A program made the translations under genes and the position numbers. A stretch of DNA of 36,461 bases from Syntrophomonadaceae bacterium (GTDB lineage: Bacteria; Bacillota; Dethiobacteria; DTU022; PWGO01). A model generated the notes under the pieces. That model was given only the letters and a program-made list of their open reading frames with translations, was not told the DNA's origin and made no database searches. Numbering within the stretch: the first letter of the stretch is position 1; every line of letters begins with the position of its first letter. This document shows positions 22,465 to 33,031 of this stretch, one piece after another. The stretch is taken from positions 1-36,461 of the forward strand of contig PUKQ01000256.1 of NCBI GenBank assembly GCA_003550565.1. The letters run 5' to 3'.

Positions 22465-23889
22465 ATGGTAAATAAAAGATTAACTGCAGTTGTCATAGGA
22501 GTTGTTTTATTATTAATAATAAGCAATGCTATTACCTTTATTGTAGCGGGAGGAGACGATTCTACTCGAGAGTTCCCCGACCCGCCGGTTGCTGGTGAAG
22601 AAGATGATTATGAGGAATATAAGCTTCTTTTCGAAATAATGAATATATTGAGTGAAGAGTATATTGAGGAGATAAATCGCGCAAGAATGATTGAGGGCGC
22701 TATAGATGGTTTGTTAGAGACCCTTAAAGATCCGCAAACTAATTATTTAGATCCCCAGGAGGTAGAAGACTTTGATGTATTTGTGCGGGGCTCTTTTGGC
22801 GGAGTAGGTATGCAGTTAATTGAATCTGAAGAAGGAGCCACTGTGGTAGAGGTTTTACCGGAAACGCCTGCTGAGGAAGCAGATATTCAGCCGGGAGATC
22901 AAATAAAATATGTAGGAGATGAAGATGTCAGCGAGTTTGATCTTGATAAAATAGTGGAATTGATACGGGGAGAAATAGGCACGCAGGTAATTTTGAAAGT
23001 ACAAAGGCCGGGAGCGGACGATTTGATTGAGTTTTCTATGTTTCGCGATGAAATTAGCTCTCAAACTGTAGAAAGTAAATGGCTCGAACCGGAATTAGGA
23101 TATATTGAAATAAGCCAGTTTGATGGAAATACGGGTAGTAAATTTATAGAGAAGCTGGAAGTTTTGGAAAAAGAAGGCATGGAGGGCCTAGTTTTAGATT
23201 TACGGGGCAACCCAGGGGGGATTTTGGGGGAGGCTTTAGAAGTGGCGGAGGCAATAGTCCCTGAAGGGGAAATAGTGAGTATTGTTGATCGAGAAGGAGA
23301 AGTTGAAGAAGTTTACCATTCATCTGCCCAACCCAGGCCTTATGAGATTATAGTATTGATTGATGAAACTTCCGCCAGTGGGGCGGAAATACTGGCCGGA
23401 GCTCTCCAGGAACGTGCAGATGCTACACTTGTGGGAACTCCTACTTATGGAAAAGCAACTGTGCAGGAACACGTAACTTTTGATGATGGAAGTGGAATGA
23501 GGTATACTGTTTCCCGCTATGTGACTCCCGAAGGCAGGGATCTGCATGAAGAAGGGATAAATCCCGACTTCGAGGTTGCTCTGCCTCCTTATCTGCAGTA
23601 TTATAACTATTTTATCCCGGGTGAACTACAAAAAGGAGATTATGGTGAAACAGTAGAGTTACTGCAGGATATGCTGGTAGCTTTAGGTTATGAAATAGAA
23701 ATCCGGGGGTATTTTGAACAAGAAACTCAAGCGGCGCTGGAAGATTTTCAGCAAGAAAAAGGTCTTCCTCCCCATGGAAAATTTGATGATATTACCTGGA
23801 TTAATTTAAGGAAAGAATTAGATGAGATCAGTGATGAGAGAGATTATCAACTGCAAAAAGCTATTGAACTGCTAAAGACAGGAGAATAA
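22465..23889 (+). CDS. ctpB: S41 carboxy-terminal processing protease, CtpB-like
   Basis: A 474-residue protein anchored by one N-terminal helix. A PDZ domain (about residues 105-190), the S41 protease core and a C-terminal peptidoglycan-binding domain (about 385-460, GDYGETVELLQDMLVALGY) follow. The active Ser is probably Ser305 in DETSASGAEILAG and the Lys is Lys330 in TPTYGKATV; the 25-residue gap equals that of B. subtilis CtpB (Ser309/Lys334). ATG 22465 has AGGTGGTGG upstream. In Bacillus, CtpB is secreted across the spore and cleaves SpoIVFA to activate sigma-K; ctpB there also precedes minJ, as here. General quality-control proteolysis is an equally good guess. Several acidic stretches follow the anchor. 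Confidence 0.93.
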   Translation: MVNKRLTAVVIGVVLLLIISNAITFIVAGGDDSTREFPDPPVAGEEDDYEEYKLLFEIMNILSEEYIEEINRARMIEGAIDGLLETLKDPQTNYLDPQEVEDFDVFVRGSFGGVGMQLIESEEGATVVEVLPETPAEEADIQPGDQIKYVGDEDVSEFDLDKIVELIRGEIGTQVILKVQRPGADDLIEFSMFRDEISSQTVESKWLEPELGYIEISQFDGNTGSKFIEKLEVLEKEGMEGLVLDLRGNPGGILGEALEVAEAIVPEGEIVSIVDREGEVEEVYHSSAQPRPYEIIVLIDETSASGAEILAGALQERADATLVGTPTYGKATVQEHVTFDDGSGMRYTVSRYVTPEGRDLHEEGINPDFEVALPPYLQYYNYFIPGELQKGDYGETVELLQDMLVALGYEIEIRGYFEQETQAALEDFQQEKGLPPHGKFDDITWINLRKELDEISDERDYQLQKAIELLKTGE

Positions 23890-23893
23890 ATAA

Positions 23894-25246
23894 ATGTACC
23901 CTTTCCTGGAAGTATTATCCATGCTTTTGCAAACATTCTTTATGTTTCTGGTACATCCTGTTTTTTGGATGGTTATGGCCCTTGTGTTTTTTCAATACCA
24001 CCGTATTGCCCAAATGGAAGAAAAGCTTTTTGGATACCCGATAAACAACATTTTTAAACAGACTATAAGGGCTCTTTTACTGGGCATAATAGGAGGTTTA
24101 GCGGCAAGCTGTATTTTTGTATTATTGGGCTTGTCTCTTGATCGTATTGGTATTGCTTTCATTTGGCCGGTGGCCATACTACTGCTTTTAATTAACCCCC
24201 GCTATCTCTGCTTCGCGTATGCTGGTGGAATAGTGTCTGTGGGAGTTTTTGTGGCCCATTATTTAATAAATATATTCCCTGCCCTAGAAGAAAACTATGT
24301 CATTTCTTCGCTGGCAGATGTCTATTTACCGGGCTTATTGGTAGTGGTAGCTGTATTACATTTAATGGAATCTCTCTTGATTTATATCGGTGGACATTGG
24401 GGCAGCAGCCCGGTATATTATAAAGGTTCTTCCGGAGAAGTATTGGGAGGTTTTTCTTTGCAATGTTTTTGGCCAATGCCGCTGGTGGGAATGATTGCCC
24501 TTGCGCGTTCGGAGATTGAGGAGTTAACCAATGGCGCTATGGATATGACTATAAGCATGCCTGAATGGTGGCCAATTTTGCAGTCGGGCATAGAACCTAT
24601 CGGTTTGGAAGAAATAAGTTTTTTAATGCTGCCGGTGATGGCGGCTTTGGGATATGCAGATTTGGCAGTTTCATCTTCCCCCTCGGAAAAAACAAAAATT
24701 TCAGCCCGTTTTTTAAGTATTTACAGCTTGCTTTTGTTGATTTTAGCTCTGGCGGCAGAATTTCATCCCATTATGCTTGCGCCGGCGTGCCTTTTTGCGC
24801 CTCTGGGCCATGAGCTGGTGGTTTATTTGGGGAATAAATTTGAATTTAAGCAAGAACCCCGTTATAGGGCTCCGGAAAATGGTGTTAAGATTCTTGCCGT
24901 TTACCCTGAATCACCGGCGGAAAGGGCAGGACTGCAAAAAGAAGATATAATTTTGAGAATAAATAATGTTTTGGTAGAGAACAGTTACCATTTTTGGCAG
25001 CTTATAGGAAGTAGTTATTTTCTGACTCACCTCACGGTAAAAAGAGAGGAAGAGATTATTACTTTAGCTTTACAGCAGGAAAAAGAGAAGTTTTCTTCTC
25101 GGTTGGTCGAGGCAAAGAAATCTCCTCCACGCCGTTATCCACCTTTGGGTTTAATCCTGGTTCCCGATTTGCATGCCCCTGTGTATTTAGAACTAAAAAA
25201 GCAGGCTCCCGCTCAAAAACTACGCAATTTATGGAGGCGTAAATAA
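23894..25246 (+). CDS. Polytopic membrane protein with C-terminal PDZ domain, MinJ-like
   Basis: A 450-residue protein with about eight predicted membrane helices in the first 300 residues, a PDZ domain at about 315-395 (KILAVYPESPAERAGLQKEDIILRINNVLV), and a basic tail. The layout and the position directly after the CtpB-like gene and before uvrB match B. subtilis minJ (yvjD), which bridges DivIVA to MinD to keep the septum at midcell. Sequence identity alone is not judged here, so the assignment is by architecture and neighbourhood. ATG 23894 lies four bases after the protease stop, with AGGAGA in the end of that gene. No MinC, MinD or DivIVA gene is in the window. Confidence 0.75.
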   Translation: MYPFLEVLSMLLQTFFMFLVHPVFWMVMALVFFQYHRIAQMEEKLFGYPINNIFKQTIRALLLGIIGGLAASCIFVLLGLSLDRIGIAFIWPVAILLLLINPRYLCFAYAGGIVSVGVFVAHYLINIFPALEENYVISSLADVYLPGLLVVVAVLHLMESLLIYIGGHWGSSPVYYKGSSGEVLGGFSLQCFWPMPLVGMIALARSEIEELTNGAMDMTISMPEWWPILQSGIEPIGLEEISFLMLPVMAALGYADLAVSSSPSEKTKISARFLSIYSLLLLILALAAEFHPIMLAPACLFAPLGHELVVYLGNKFEFKQEPRYRAPENGVKILAVYPESPAERAGLQKEDIILRINNVLVENSYHFWQLIGSSYFLTHLTVKREEEIITLALQQEKEKFSSRLVEAKKSPPRRYPPLGLILVPDLHAPVYLELKKQAPAQKLRNLWRRK

Positions 25247-25292
25247 ACCCTTTTCTTAACTATTTTTACACTTCTTAACCATCCATAAACAA

Positions 25293-25337
25293 AAGTGATT
25301 TGGATAGATAGAATCACTTCCATAATTATGATATAAT
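25293..25337 (+). promoter_or_regulatory. uvrB promoter with upstream inverted repeat
   Basis: TGATATAAT (25329-25337) is an extended -10 element with a perfect TATAAT at 25332-25337; the -35 is poor. Upstream, AAGTGATT (25293-25300) and AATCACTT (25312-25319) form a perfect 8-bp inverted repeat 11 bases apart that overlaps the -35 region. It could be an operator or a weak terminator of the gene before. It does not match the Gram-positive LexA box. Confidence 0.45.
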
Positions 25338-25375
25338 ATAATAATAGTTTAGGAACAGGAAGGATGGGGCTATTT

Positions 25376-27370
25376 ATGGGTGACTTCCGCTTGAAATCGG
25401 GGTTTCAACCCAGCGGAGACCAACCGGTAGCTATTAATAAATTAGTAGAAGGTTTGCGCAGGAATGATGGTTATCAAACCCTGCTGGGAGTCACGGGTTC
25501 GGGAAAAACTTTTACTATGGCAAATGTTATACAGGAATTGCAGCGTCCGGCGCTGGTTATGGCACCGAACAAAACGCTGGCGGCTCAACTTTGCAGCGAA
25601 TTTAAAGAATTATTTCCGGAAAACGCGGTAGAATTTTTTATTAGTTATTATGATTATTACCAGCCAGAAGCTTATATACCTCAAACTGATACCTATATTG
25701 AAAAAGATTCTTCTATTAATGAAGAAATAGACAAACTTCGGCATTCGGCTACCAGCGCAGTATTGGAAAGAAAGGATGTAATAGTGGTGGCCAGTGTATC
25801 TTGTATTTATGGACTTGGTTCTCCCGTGGAATATAATGCACACGTTTTATCACTGCGCGTAGGTATGCAAAAGAGCCGGGAGAAAATTGTAAGAAGGTTA
25901 GTGGAAAACCAATACAGCCGTAATGATATAGATTTTCAAAGAGGTACTTTTCGGGTGCGGGGAGATGTAATTGAAATCATCCCCGCATCTTATAATGAGG
26001 CCGGCATAAGGGTAGAACTTTTTGGGGACGAAATCGAACGTTTGCGGGAAATAGATTTGGTTACCGGGCACATAATTCATGAAAGAGATCATGTAGCCAT
26101 ATTCCCGGCCAGTCATTTTGTGACTTCCCGGGAAAAACTACAGGATGCCGTGAAAAACATCGAACAAGAACTGCGGGAAAGATTGGGGGAGTTTAAAAAA
26201 GAAGGGTTGCTTGTAGAGGCGCAGCGGCTGGAACAGCGTACTCTTTTAGATTTGGAAATGATGATGGAAGTGGGGTATTGCTCCGGCATTGAAAATTATT
26301 CGCGGCATTTGGATGGAAGGCCGCCCGGCAGCAGACCCAATACCCTCTTGGATTATTTTCCCCGTGATTTTCTTTTGTTTCTTGATGAATCGCATATCTC
26401 CATCCCGCAAATTCGAGGTATGTTTGCAGGAGATATATCTCGCAAACAAACGCTGGTGGAGCATGGTTTTCGTTTGCCATCGGCACTGGATAACCGACCT
26501 TTACAGTTTGATGAATTTGAAAAATTAATTAATCAGGCAGTATTTGTTTCGGCTACTCCTGCTCAGTATGAATTTACCCAAAGTACTCAAGTAGTGGAGC
26601 AGATTATTCGACCTACCGGTCTTTTGGATCCAGCGGTTGAGGTACGACCGGTAGAGGGGCAGGTAGACGATCTTTATAAAGAAATTGTCAGTCGTGCCGA
26701 GATCGATGAAAGAGTACTGGTAACTACCTTAACTAAGAGGATGGCTGAAGATTTAACGGATTACTATACGGAATTGGGTTTACGGGTGAGGTATATGCAT
26801 TCGGAAATAAGTGCCCTGGAAAGAATGGAAATAATTCGCGGCCTTAGGCTGGGTGAGTTCGATGTATTGATTGGAATAAACCTTTTAAGAGAAGGGTTGG
26901 ATCTGCCGGAAGTATCCCTGGTGGCTATATTGGATGCTGATAAAGAAGGGTTTTTACGATCGGAACGTTCGCTGGTCCAAACATTTGGCCGGGCAGCGCG
27001 GAACACAGCGGGCCAGGCAATTTTGTATGCCCGCCAAGTTACAGATTCTATGCGAAGGGCCATAGATGAAGCAGAGCGCCGCCGGAGTTTGCAAATAAAG
27101 CATAACCGCGAACATAATATTGAACCGCAAACCATTCAAAAAACTGTGCATGGGGCTATTGAGGCAACCCGGGTGGTAGAAAAACCGGTGGAAGAAGAAG
27201 TATACCGGGCTATTCCTTCAGAAAATGAATTAAAAGCTGCGGATAAAGATAAATTGATTGAAGAATTAAAAGAAAAAATGAATAAGGCTGCTCGAGAATT
27301 AGAGTTTGAAAAGGCTGCAGAGTTCAGGGATATAATATTTGAATTGGAAGAAGGTGCAGGGAAGACATGA
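25376..27370 (+). CDS. uvrB: Excinuclease ABC subunit B
   Basis: UvrB is the damage-verifying helicase of nucleotide-excision repair. About 664 residues, normal length. It opens [21 protein letters not shown] and has Walker [11 protein letters not shown] (38-47), the beta-hairpin [21 protein letters not shown], the DESHISIPQ Walker B region, and helicase motifs V and VI ([26 protein letters not shown]). The C-terminal UVR motif ([22 protein letters not shown]) contacts UvrC. I prefer ATG 25376; the in-frame ATG at 25364 directly abuts the AGGAAGG site with no spacing. It overlaps uvrA by four bases (ATGA). Confidence 0.97.
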   Translation: MGDFRLKSGFQPSGDQPVAINKLVEGLRRNDGYQTLLGVTGSGKTFTMANVIQELQRPALVMAPNKTLAAQLCSEFKELFPENAVEFFISYYDYYQPEAYIPQTDTYIEKDSSINEEIDKLRHSATSAVLERKDVIVVASVSCIYGLGSPVEYNAHVLSLRVGMQKSREKIVRRLVENQYSRNDIDFQRGTFRVRGDVIEIIPASYNEAGIRVELFGDEIERLREIDLVTGHIIHERDHVAIFPASHFVTSREKLQDAVKNIEQELRERLGEFKKEGLLVEAQRLEQRTLLDLEMMMEVGYCSGIENYSRHLDGRPPGSRPNTLLDYFPRDFLLFLDESHISIPQIRGMFAGDISRKQTLVEHGFRLPSALDNRPLQFDEFEKLINQAVFVSATPAQYEFTQSTQVVEQIIRPTGLLDPAVEVRPVEGQVDDLYKEIVSRAEIDERVLVTTLTKRMAEDLTDYYTELGLRVRYMHSEISALERMEIIRGLRLGEFDVLIGINLLREGLDLPEVSLVAILDADKEGFLRSERSLVQTFGRAARNTAGQAILYARQVTDSMRRAIDEAERRRSLQIKHNREHNIEPQTIQKTVHGAIEATRVVEKPVEEEVYRAIPSENELKAADKDKLIEELKEKMNKAARELEFEKAAEFRDIIFELEEGAGKT

Positions 27371-30201
27371 ATCTTAAGGAGATTACCATCCGCGGCGCCC
27401 GGGAACATAATTTAAAGGATGTAAGTATTAAGTTGCCTCGCAACAACCTTATAGTGTTCACAGGTGTCAGTGGTTCCGGCAAAACATCTTTGGCTTTTGA
27501 CACTATTTATGCGGAAGGGCAAAGGCGTTATGTAGAATCGCTTTCTGCCTATGCCCGTCAATTTTTAGGGCAAGTAAGCAAGCCTGATGTGGATGCCCTG
27601 GAAGGGCTTTCCCCTTCTATTTCTATCGACCAAAGAGCTGCTACACGTAATCCGCGTTCTACGGTAGGAACGGTGACTGAAATTTATGATTATATGCGGC
27701 TTCTTTATGCCCGTATAGGTAAACCGCATTGCCCTTACTGTCGAAAGCCTATCTCCCAACAAACTGTCCAACAAATAGTGGACCAATTATTAAATTTTAC
27801 AGAGGGGACCAGGCTGCAAATTCTTTCTCCTTTGGTTCGCAGTAAAAAAGGAGAGCATGCCCGGCTCCTGGAAGATATCAGACGCAAGGGTTTTGTGCGG
27901 GTGCGGGTGAACGGAGAAATAAGAGAATTGGAAGAAGAGATAGTGCTGGATAAAAATAAGTGGCATTCTATTGAGGTAGTTTTAGATCGTTTGCTTATTC
28001 GCCCCGGAGTGGAATCACGGCTTGCTGACTCCCTGGAAACAGCTTTAAAACTATCAGGGGGGCTGGTTATTGCTCATGTGGTAGATGGAGAAGAAACTAT
28101 TTATAGTGAAAATTTTGCCTGTCCTGATTGTGGTTTTAGTTTTGCCGAAATGAATCCGCGAATATTTTCTTTTAACAGCCCTTATGGGGCATGTCCGGAT
28201 TGCAGCGGGCTGGGAATAAGTATGGATTTAGATCCTGAAAAAGTTATTCCAAATGATGAATTATCCATCATGGAGGGGGCCATCCATTCTTGGAGCTGGA
28301 CTTCCCGCTACTATTCAAATTTTCTGAAGGGTACTGCCAAACAATATGAAATTGATCTCAATGCGCCTTTTAAATCACTTTCGCAAGATGAGAAGGAAAT
28401 TATATTTCATGGTTCTCCCGAACCTGTCAGTTTTCGTTATGTAAATGCTTATGGACGTCCCAGGAGTTATAAAAGGAGATTTCCGGGGATATTAAAAATT
28501 TTAGAAAAACGCTACCGCGAAACAACCGGGGAAAATGTGTCGGAAGAATTAACTCATTATATGAGTACAAGATCTTGTCCTCGTTGTGAAGGCCAGCGTT
28601 TAAAAGAATCCAGCCTGGCAGTGACTTTAGATGGGAAAAACATTGCTCAAATAGCAGTTAAATCGGTGCAAGAAGCAGAATCCTTTTTCCATTCCCTTCA
28701 ACTTTCTGAACGAGAAAAACAAATTGCCCGCCAGGTTTTAAAAGAGATTACTTCTCGTTTAAAGTTTCTCCAAAACGTAGGATTAGATTACCTTAGCCTT
28801 GATCGGTCTGCATCTACTCTTTCCGGGGGCGAAGCCCAGCGTATACGCCTGGCTACTCAGATTGGGTCCGGCTTAACGGGAGTGCTGTATATTTTGGACG
28901 AACCCAGTATCGGCCTCCATCAGCGAGACAATCATCGTTTGCTCCAAACACTCCTTGATTTGCGGAATCTGGATAACACGGTAATTGTAGTGGAGCATGA
29001 TGAATCTACTATCCGTACGGCAGACCATATTGTAGATTTGGGACCGGGAGCAGGGGCTGCGGGAGGAGAGGTTGTAGCCACCGGTTCTGTCCAAGATATT
29101 ATTCAGGAGGAAAAATCCATTACCGGCGAATATTTATCCGGACGCTCATGTATAGGAGTTCCTCACAACCGCCGGCTTCCGGATGGACGCTGGTTGGTAG
29201 TACGCGGGGCTCGAGAAAACAATCTCAAAAATATTGATGTCTCCTTTCCATTGGGAGTATTTACCTGTGTGACCGGGGTATCAGGATCCGGAAAGAGTAC
29301 TCTTGTTAATGAAATTCTGGCCCGCGAATTAACTCGACGTTTGCATAAAGCAAAAGAAAAGGGGGGGGAGCATGATAAAATTGAGGGGCGCGAGCACCTT
29401 GATAAGGTAGTGGAAATAAATCAATCTCCCATTGGCACAAATCCGCGTTCAAACCCCGCTACATACACAGGGCTATTTGACGGTATCCGTGATCTCTTTG
29501 CCCAAACCCAGGAATCGCGGATGAGAGGGTATCGGCCGGGACGGTTCAGTTTTAATGTAAAGGGCGGCCGCTGTGAGTATTGTCGAGGTGACGGTATACT
29601 TAAAATAGAAATGCATTTTTTACCGGATGTTTATGTTCCCTGTGAGGTTTGTGAGGGGAAAAGATATAATCGAGAAACACTGGAAGTGCTTTTTAAAGGC
29701 CATAACATAGCTGATGTGCTTGATTTGACTGTAGAAGAAGCGCTGGAGCTTTTTCAAGTGTTTCCGAAAGTGCAGCGGCGACTGCAGTGCCTCTTTGATG
29801 TGGGTTTGGGTTATATAAGACTAGGACAACCTGCGCCGACCCTTTCCGGTGGTGAGGCCCAGCGGGTTAAACTTGCCGCGGAACTTTCCCGCCGTAGCAA
29901 GGGACGCTCAATTTATATACTGGATGAGCCGACTACCGGGCTTCACATTGACGATATACGCAAGCTTTTACTTGTATTGGATAAGCTTGTGGAAAACGGT
30001 AATACAGTGGTGGTGATTGAACATAATCTGGAAGTGATAAAGAAAGCTGACTACCTCATTGATCTGGGTCCTGAAGGGGGAAAAGAAGGTGGAGGAGTGG
30101 TGGCGACGGGTACTCCGGAAGACATTGCAGCAAGGGAAGATTCACATACGGGACGCTACCTCCTGCCAATGTTGCAAGCCGGGCAGGCAACTGCGTTTTA
30201 A
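27367..30201 (+). CDS. uvrA: Excinuclease ABC subunit A
   Basis: UvrA is the dimeric ABC ATPase that finds DNA damage and loads UvrB. 944 residues, normal length. It has two ATPase modules: Walker [21 protein letters not shown] and [15 protein letters not shown], signatures [19 protein letters not shown] and [18 protein letters not shown], and Walker [16 protein letters not shown] and [12 protein letters not shown]. Zinc fingers are visible as CPYC, CPDC/CPDC, CPRC, and the large CEYCRGDG...[10 protein letters not shown] near residue 740. The ATG overlaps the uvrB stop codon, so translation is coupled. uvrC follows 25 bases later, giving a complete B-A-C operon. Confidence 0.98.
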   Translation: MNLKEITIRGAREHNLKDVSIKLPRNNLIVFTGVSGSGKTSLAFDTIYAEGQRRYVESLSAYARQFLGQVSKPDVDALEGLSPSISIDQRAATRNPRSTVGTVTEIYDYMRLLYARIGKPHCPYCRKPISQQTVQQIVDQLLNFTEGTRLQILSPLVRSKKGEHARLLEDIRRKGFVRVRVNGEIRELEEEIVLDKNKWHSIEVVLDRLLIRPGVESRLADSLETALKLSGGLVIAHVVDGEETIYSENFACPDCGFSFAEMNPRIFSFNSPYGACPDCSGLGISMDLDPEKVIPNDELSIMEGAIHSWSWTSRYYSNFLKGTAKQYEIDLNAPFKSLSQDEKEIIFHGSPEPVSFRYVNAYGRPRSYKRRFPGILKILEKRYRETTGENVSEELTHYMSTRSCPRCEGQRLKESSLAVTLDGKNIAQIAVKSVQEAESFFHSLQLSEREKQIARQVLKEITSRLKFLQNVGLDYLSLDRSASTLSGGEAQRIRLATQIGSGLTGVLYILDEPSIGLHQRDNHRLLQTLLDLRNLDNTVIVVEHDESTIRTADHIVDLGPGAGAAGGEVVATGSVQDIIQEEKSITGEYLSGRSCIGVPHNRRLPDGRWLVVRGARENNLKNIDVSFPLGVFTCVTGVSGSGKSTLVNEILARELTRRLHKAKEKGGEHDKIEGREHLDKVVEINQSPIGTNPRSNPATYTGLFDGIRDLFAQTQESRMRGYRPGRFSFNVKGGRCEYCRGDGILKIEMHFLPDVYVPCEVCEGKRYNRETLEVLFKGHNIADVLDLTVEEALELFQVFPKVQRRLQCLFDVGLGYIRLGQPAPTLSGGEAQRVKLAAELSRRSKGRSIYILDEPTTGLHIDDIRKLLLVLDKLVENGNTVVVIEHNLEVIKKADYLIDLGPEGGKEGGGVVATGTPEDIAAREDSHTGRYLLPMLQAGQATAF

Positions 30202-30226
30202 TGGTGAAATTAACAGGTGATAGGTA

Positions 30227-32116
30227 ATGGCTAAAAAAATACAGGCTGTTAGAGAAAATTTAATGCCTAAAGTAAAGGAAATCCCTGCTCAGTCAGGAGT
30301 CTACCTGATGAAAAATGAGGAGGGGCGGGTGATTTATGTTGGCAAGGCCCGAAACCTCCGTCAGCGTGTAAGTTCTTATTTTTCCCGTAATCCTGATTAT
30401 CGCCAGCAAATGCTTTTATCTCAGGTCTCAGACGTAGAGTTTATGATCACCGGCTCGGAAGTGGAAGCTTTAATTGTTGAAAATCGCCTTATTAAAGATT
30501 ATCAGCCCAAGTACAACGTGAGGCTTAAGGATGATAAATCGTACCCGTATTTGAAAATAACGGCGGAATTGTATCCACGCTTAGAGTTAGTCCGATTACC
30601 GGAAAAGCAGATGGAAAGAAAAGGTGATTTTTTTTCGGAATTTCCTCGCTTTTTTGGGCCTTATACTGAAGTTAGAGCGGTGCGACAAACTTTGCGGTTT
30701 CTCAATAAGATGTTTCCCCTGCGCAATTGTCGTCAACCTCTGGATGGTTCTCCGCAGGGGCGTCCATGTTTGAACTTCCAGATGAGGCGTTGTTTGGGTC
30801 CCTGTCGGGGTGCTGAAAAGGTTTCTCCCGGGGAATATGGCCAGGAGGTAAAAAGGGTAGAGCAGTTTTTACAAGGAGAGCATAAAAGCTTGGTGCAGAG
30901 ACTACAAACAGAAATGAATGAAGCTGCTGCCAGAAAGGAATTTGAAAAAGCGGCAGTGCTGCGAGATCGTTTGGAACACTTGCAGAAAATTGTAGAAGCC
31001 CAAAAAATTTTAAATCTGCCGGGAGGCGAATATGATGTTCTGGGACTGGTGAGCACAGAAATAGGTTCCGGCAGCGATGAAACTCACCAAATAGCCCTGG
31101 TCTACATGTACCGTGTCCGAGAAGGCAGACTTATGGAAAGGGAGAATTTTGGTTTGGAAGGAACTGCTGGGCTAGCAAAGCCGGAAATAATGTCCGGTTT
31201 TATGCAGGATTATTACAGTCGGGGGGTATTGGTTCCCTCCGAAATAGTACTTTCTTGCTGCCCGGCAGAGGAAGAACTGGTGAAAGAATGGTTGGAACAT
31301 CTTTATGGGAACAAAGTAAAATTTATTTGCCCTCAAAGCGGTTATTATCGCAATGTTCTTGAGCGTTGTTTGCAGGAAGGTTACACCCTGGCCAGGGAAA
31401 AGCTCAAACGAGGCAATAAAACAGAAGAAGAGAAGGAAAAAGATGCTCATCATTCTATGGAGGAACTTTCACGGCTCATCGGAATTCCAAATATAATGCG
31501 AATAGAAGGATATGACATTTCTCATTTGCAAGGCGGGGAAGCTGTGGGCTCAATGGTAGTATTTCAGGAAGCTTCCCCTTTTACTGATGGGTATCGACGA
31601 TTTCGTATTCGCGAGTTTGTAAATGGTGATGACTACCGGGCTATGGAGGAAGTTTTACGCCGTAGATTTAAGCACACCGAAATGCCTTTTCCCGATTTAA
31701 TTTTAGTAGATGGAGGGGCGGCTCAATTAAATATTCTTCAAAAAGTAATTACTGAGGCAAATGTCCAGGTTGCTGCCCTGGCTTTGGCTAAGAGAGAAGA
31801 GAAGGTTTATTTGCCGGGAAAGAAACATCCCGTGCAATTGCCGGAATACAGCTCCTCTTTACGATTGCTGCGGAGAGTCAGGGATGAAGCACATCGTTTT
31901 GCTAATTCTTATCATCGCCGATTGCGGGAAAAAAGTGCTTCGGTATCGGCTCTGGATCACGTTCCGGGAGTAGGGAAAAAACGTAAAACAGAGATGTTAA
32001 AGCATTTTGGCAGTATGGAGGCTTTGGTACAGGCTTCACCGGTAGACATTGCCCGGGTGCCTGGAGTGGGAAGAAAGTTGGCCCGGGTAATCCATGATTA
32101 TTTACACCGCAGTTAG
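30227..32116 (+). CDS. uvrC: Excinuclease ABC subunit C
   Basis: UvrC makes the two cuts on either side of the lesion. 629 residues. The N-terminal GIY-YIG nuclease (GVYLMKNEEGRVIYVGKARNL, residues about 25-45) makes the 3' incision. A UVR motif (about 225-255, AARKEFEKAAVLRDRL) binds UvrB. The RNase H-like nuclease of the C-terminal half (EGYDISHLQGGEAVGSMVVF, ILVDGGAAQLN) makes the 5' cut, and the tandem helix-hairpin-helix (HVPGVGKKRKTEMLKHFGSMEAL, RVPGVGRKLARVI) binds DNA. ATG 30227 is preceded by AGGTGATAGG. All parts are intact, so repair should be functional. Confidence 0.97.
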   Translation: MAKKIQAVRENLMPKVKEIPAQSGVYLMKNEEGRVIYVGKARNLRQRVSSYFSRNPDYRQQMLLSQVSDVEFMITGSEVEALIVENRLIKDYQPKYNVRLKDDKSYPYLKITAELYPRLELVRLPEKQMERKGDFFSEFPRFFGPYTEVRAVRQTLRFLNKMFPLRNCRQPLDGSPQGRPCLNFQMRRCLGPCRGAEKVSPGEYGQEVKRVEQFLQGEHKSLVQRLQTEMNEAAARKEFEKAAVLRDRLEHLQKIVEAQKILNLPGGEYDVLGLVSTEIGSGSDETHQIALVYMYRVREGRLMERENFGLEGTAGLAKPEIMSGFMQDYYSRGVLVPSEIVLSCCPAEEELVKEWLEHLYGNKVKFICPQSGYYRNVLERCLQEGYTLAREKLKRGNKTEEEKEKDAHHSMEELSRLIGIPNIMRIEGYDISHLQGGEAVGSMVVFQEASPFTDGYRRFRIREFVNGDDYRAMEEVLRRRFKHTEMPFPDLILVDGGAAQLNILQKVITEANVQVAALALAKREEKVYLPGKKHPVQLPEYSSSLRLLRRVRDEAHRFANSYHRRLREKSASVSALDHVPGVGKKRKTEMLKHFGSMEALVQASPVDIARVPGVGRKLARVIHDYLHRS

Positions 32117-32123
32117 CACATTG

Positions 32124-32132
32124 TGTTATAAT
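32124..32132 (+). promoter_or_regulatory. Extended -10 element before the HAD gene
   Basis: TGTTATAAT is a perfect extended -10 motif. TTTACA (32101-32106) is close to a -35 box but 20 bases away, too far. It could start a transcript for the HAD gene, about 40 bases upstream of its ATG. Confidence 0.4.
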
Positions 32133-32174
32133 AAAAAATAGTATTATTTAGTATGTATCATGGAGGTTGATTAG

Positions 32175-32978
32175 ATGAGTTATAGACTTGTGGCCATGGA
32201 TCTTGATGAAACCCTTTTGAGTGGCGGTTATGGTATTTCCAATCGTAATTACAAGGCGATTAAAGCTGCCCAAGAAAAGGGGGTAAAGGTAACCATTGCC
32301 ACCGGGCGCACCTACAAATCTTGCTTGCCTTATGCCCAAAAGTTAGCTGTTGATATACCTTTTATCACTTATCATGGTGCTCTTGTCCGATCCTTAGGAG
32401 TAGAGAAGCCCCTATTTTATAACCCGGTTGATTTTGAACTGGCGTATGGTATTGTGGAAACAGCGGAAAATATGGGTTACCATATTAATCTATATATAGA
32501 CGATCGGGTGCATATCAGGGAAGAAAATAATTTTTCCCGGATGTATCAAGATATTACAGCCGTAGAAGTGTTGCCTGTGGGTAATTTAACCAATTTTTTG
32601 GCAAATGAAAAGAAAGCTCCCCCCAAAATTACTATTATTGATTTTGAGGGGCACTTGGAAAAAATAGAGGCTTTTTTGCATGAAAAATACCGGGAAAAGC
32701 TTACTATTACTAAATCACACCGCTATTTTTTGGAAATAACCCATCTGAAAGCTACCAAGGGGCAAGCTTTAGAATCATTGGCGGAAATCTTGAATATTAA
32801 GAGGGATGAAGTAATGGCTTTTGGGGATAGTTATAATGATATAGACATGCTGCAATATGCAGGAATGGGAGTGGCTGTGGCTAATGCTTACCGCGAAGTC
32901 CAAGAAAAAGCTGATTTAATAACTCGTTCTAATCTTGAAAATGGAGTGGCTGAAATAATTGAAGAATATATCATTTAA
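32175..32978 (+). CDS. Cof-type HAD-superfamily phosphatase
   Basis: A 267-residue class IIB haloacid-dehalogenase phosphatase. The nucleophile motif is MDLDETLLSG (Asp9, Asp11); motif II is the Thr of TIATGR; motif III Lys is in HLKATKGQALESL; motif IV is GDSYNDIDML. The cap between motifs II and III identifies the Cof/YbjI/YidA type, which dephosphorylates sugar phosphates and other small phosphates with broad specificity. ATG 32175 has GGAGG upstream (catggagg...). The next gene is also a predicted phosphatase. Physiological substrate unknown. Confidence 0.92.
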   Translation: MSYRLVAMDLDETLLSGGYGISNRNYKAIKAAQEKGVKVTIATGRTYKSCLPYAQKLAVDIPFITYHGALVRSLGVEKPLFYNPVDFELAYGIVETAENMGYHINLYIDDRVHIREENNFSRMYQDITAVEVLPVGNLTNFLANEKKAPPKITIIDFEGHLEKIEAFLHEKYREKLTITKSHRYFLEITHLKATKGQALESLAEILNIKRDEVMAFGDSYNDIDMLQYAGMGVAVANAYREVQEKADLITRSNLENGVAEIIEEYII

Positions 32979-32980
32979 CT

Positions 32981-33008
32981 TTGTTTAACTTCACAAAAAC
33001 TTTATAAT
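32981..33008 (+). promoter_or_regulatory. Possible promoter of the YcdX-like gene
   Basis: TTGTTT (32981-32986), a 16-base spacer and a perfect TATAAT (33003-33008). The -35 matches only in TTG. It would give a short leader before the start at 33032. Confidence 0.4.
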
Positions 33009-33031
33009 CCTTTATGTGTAGGAGGAAATTT

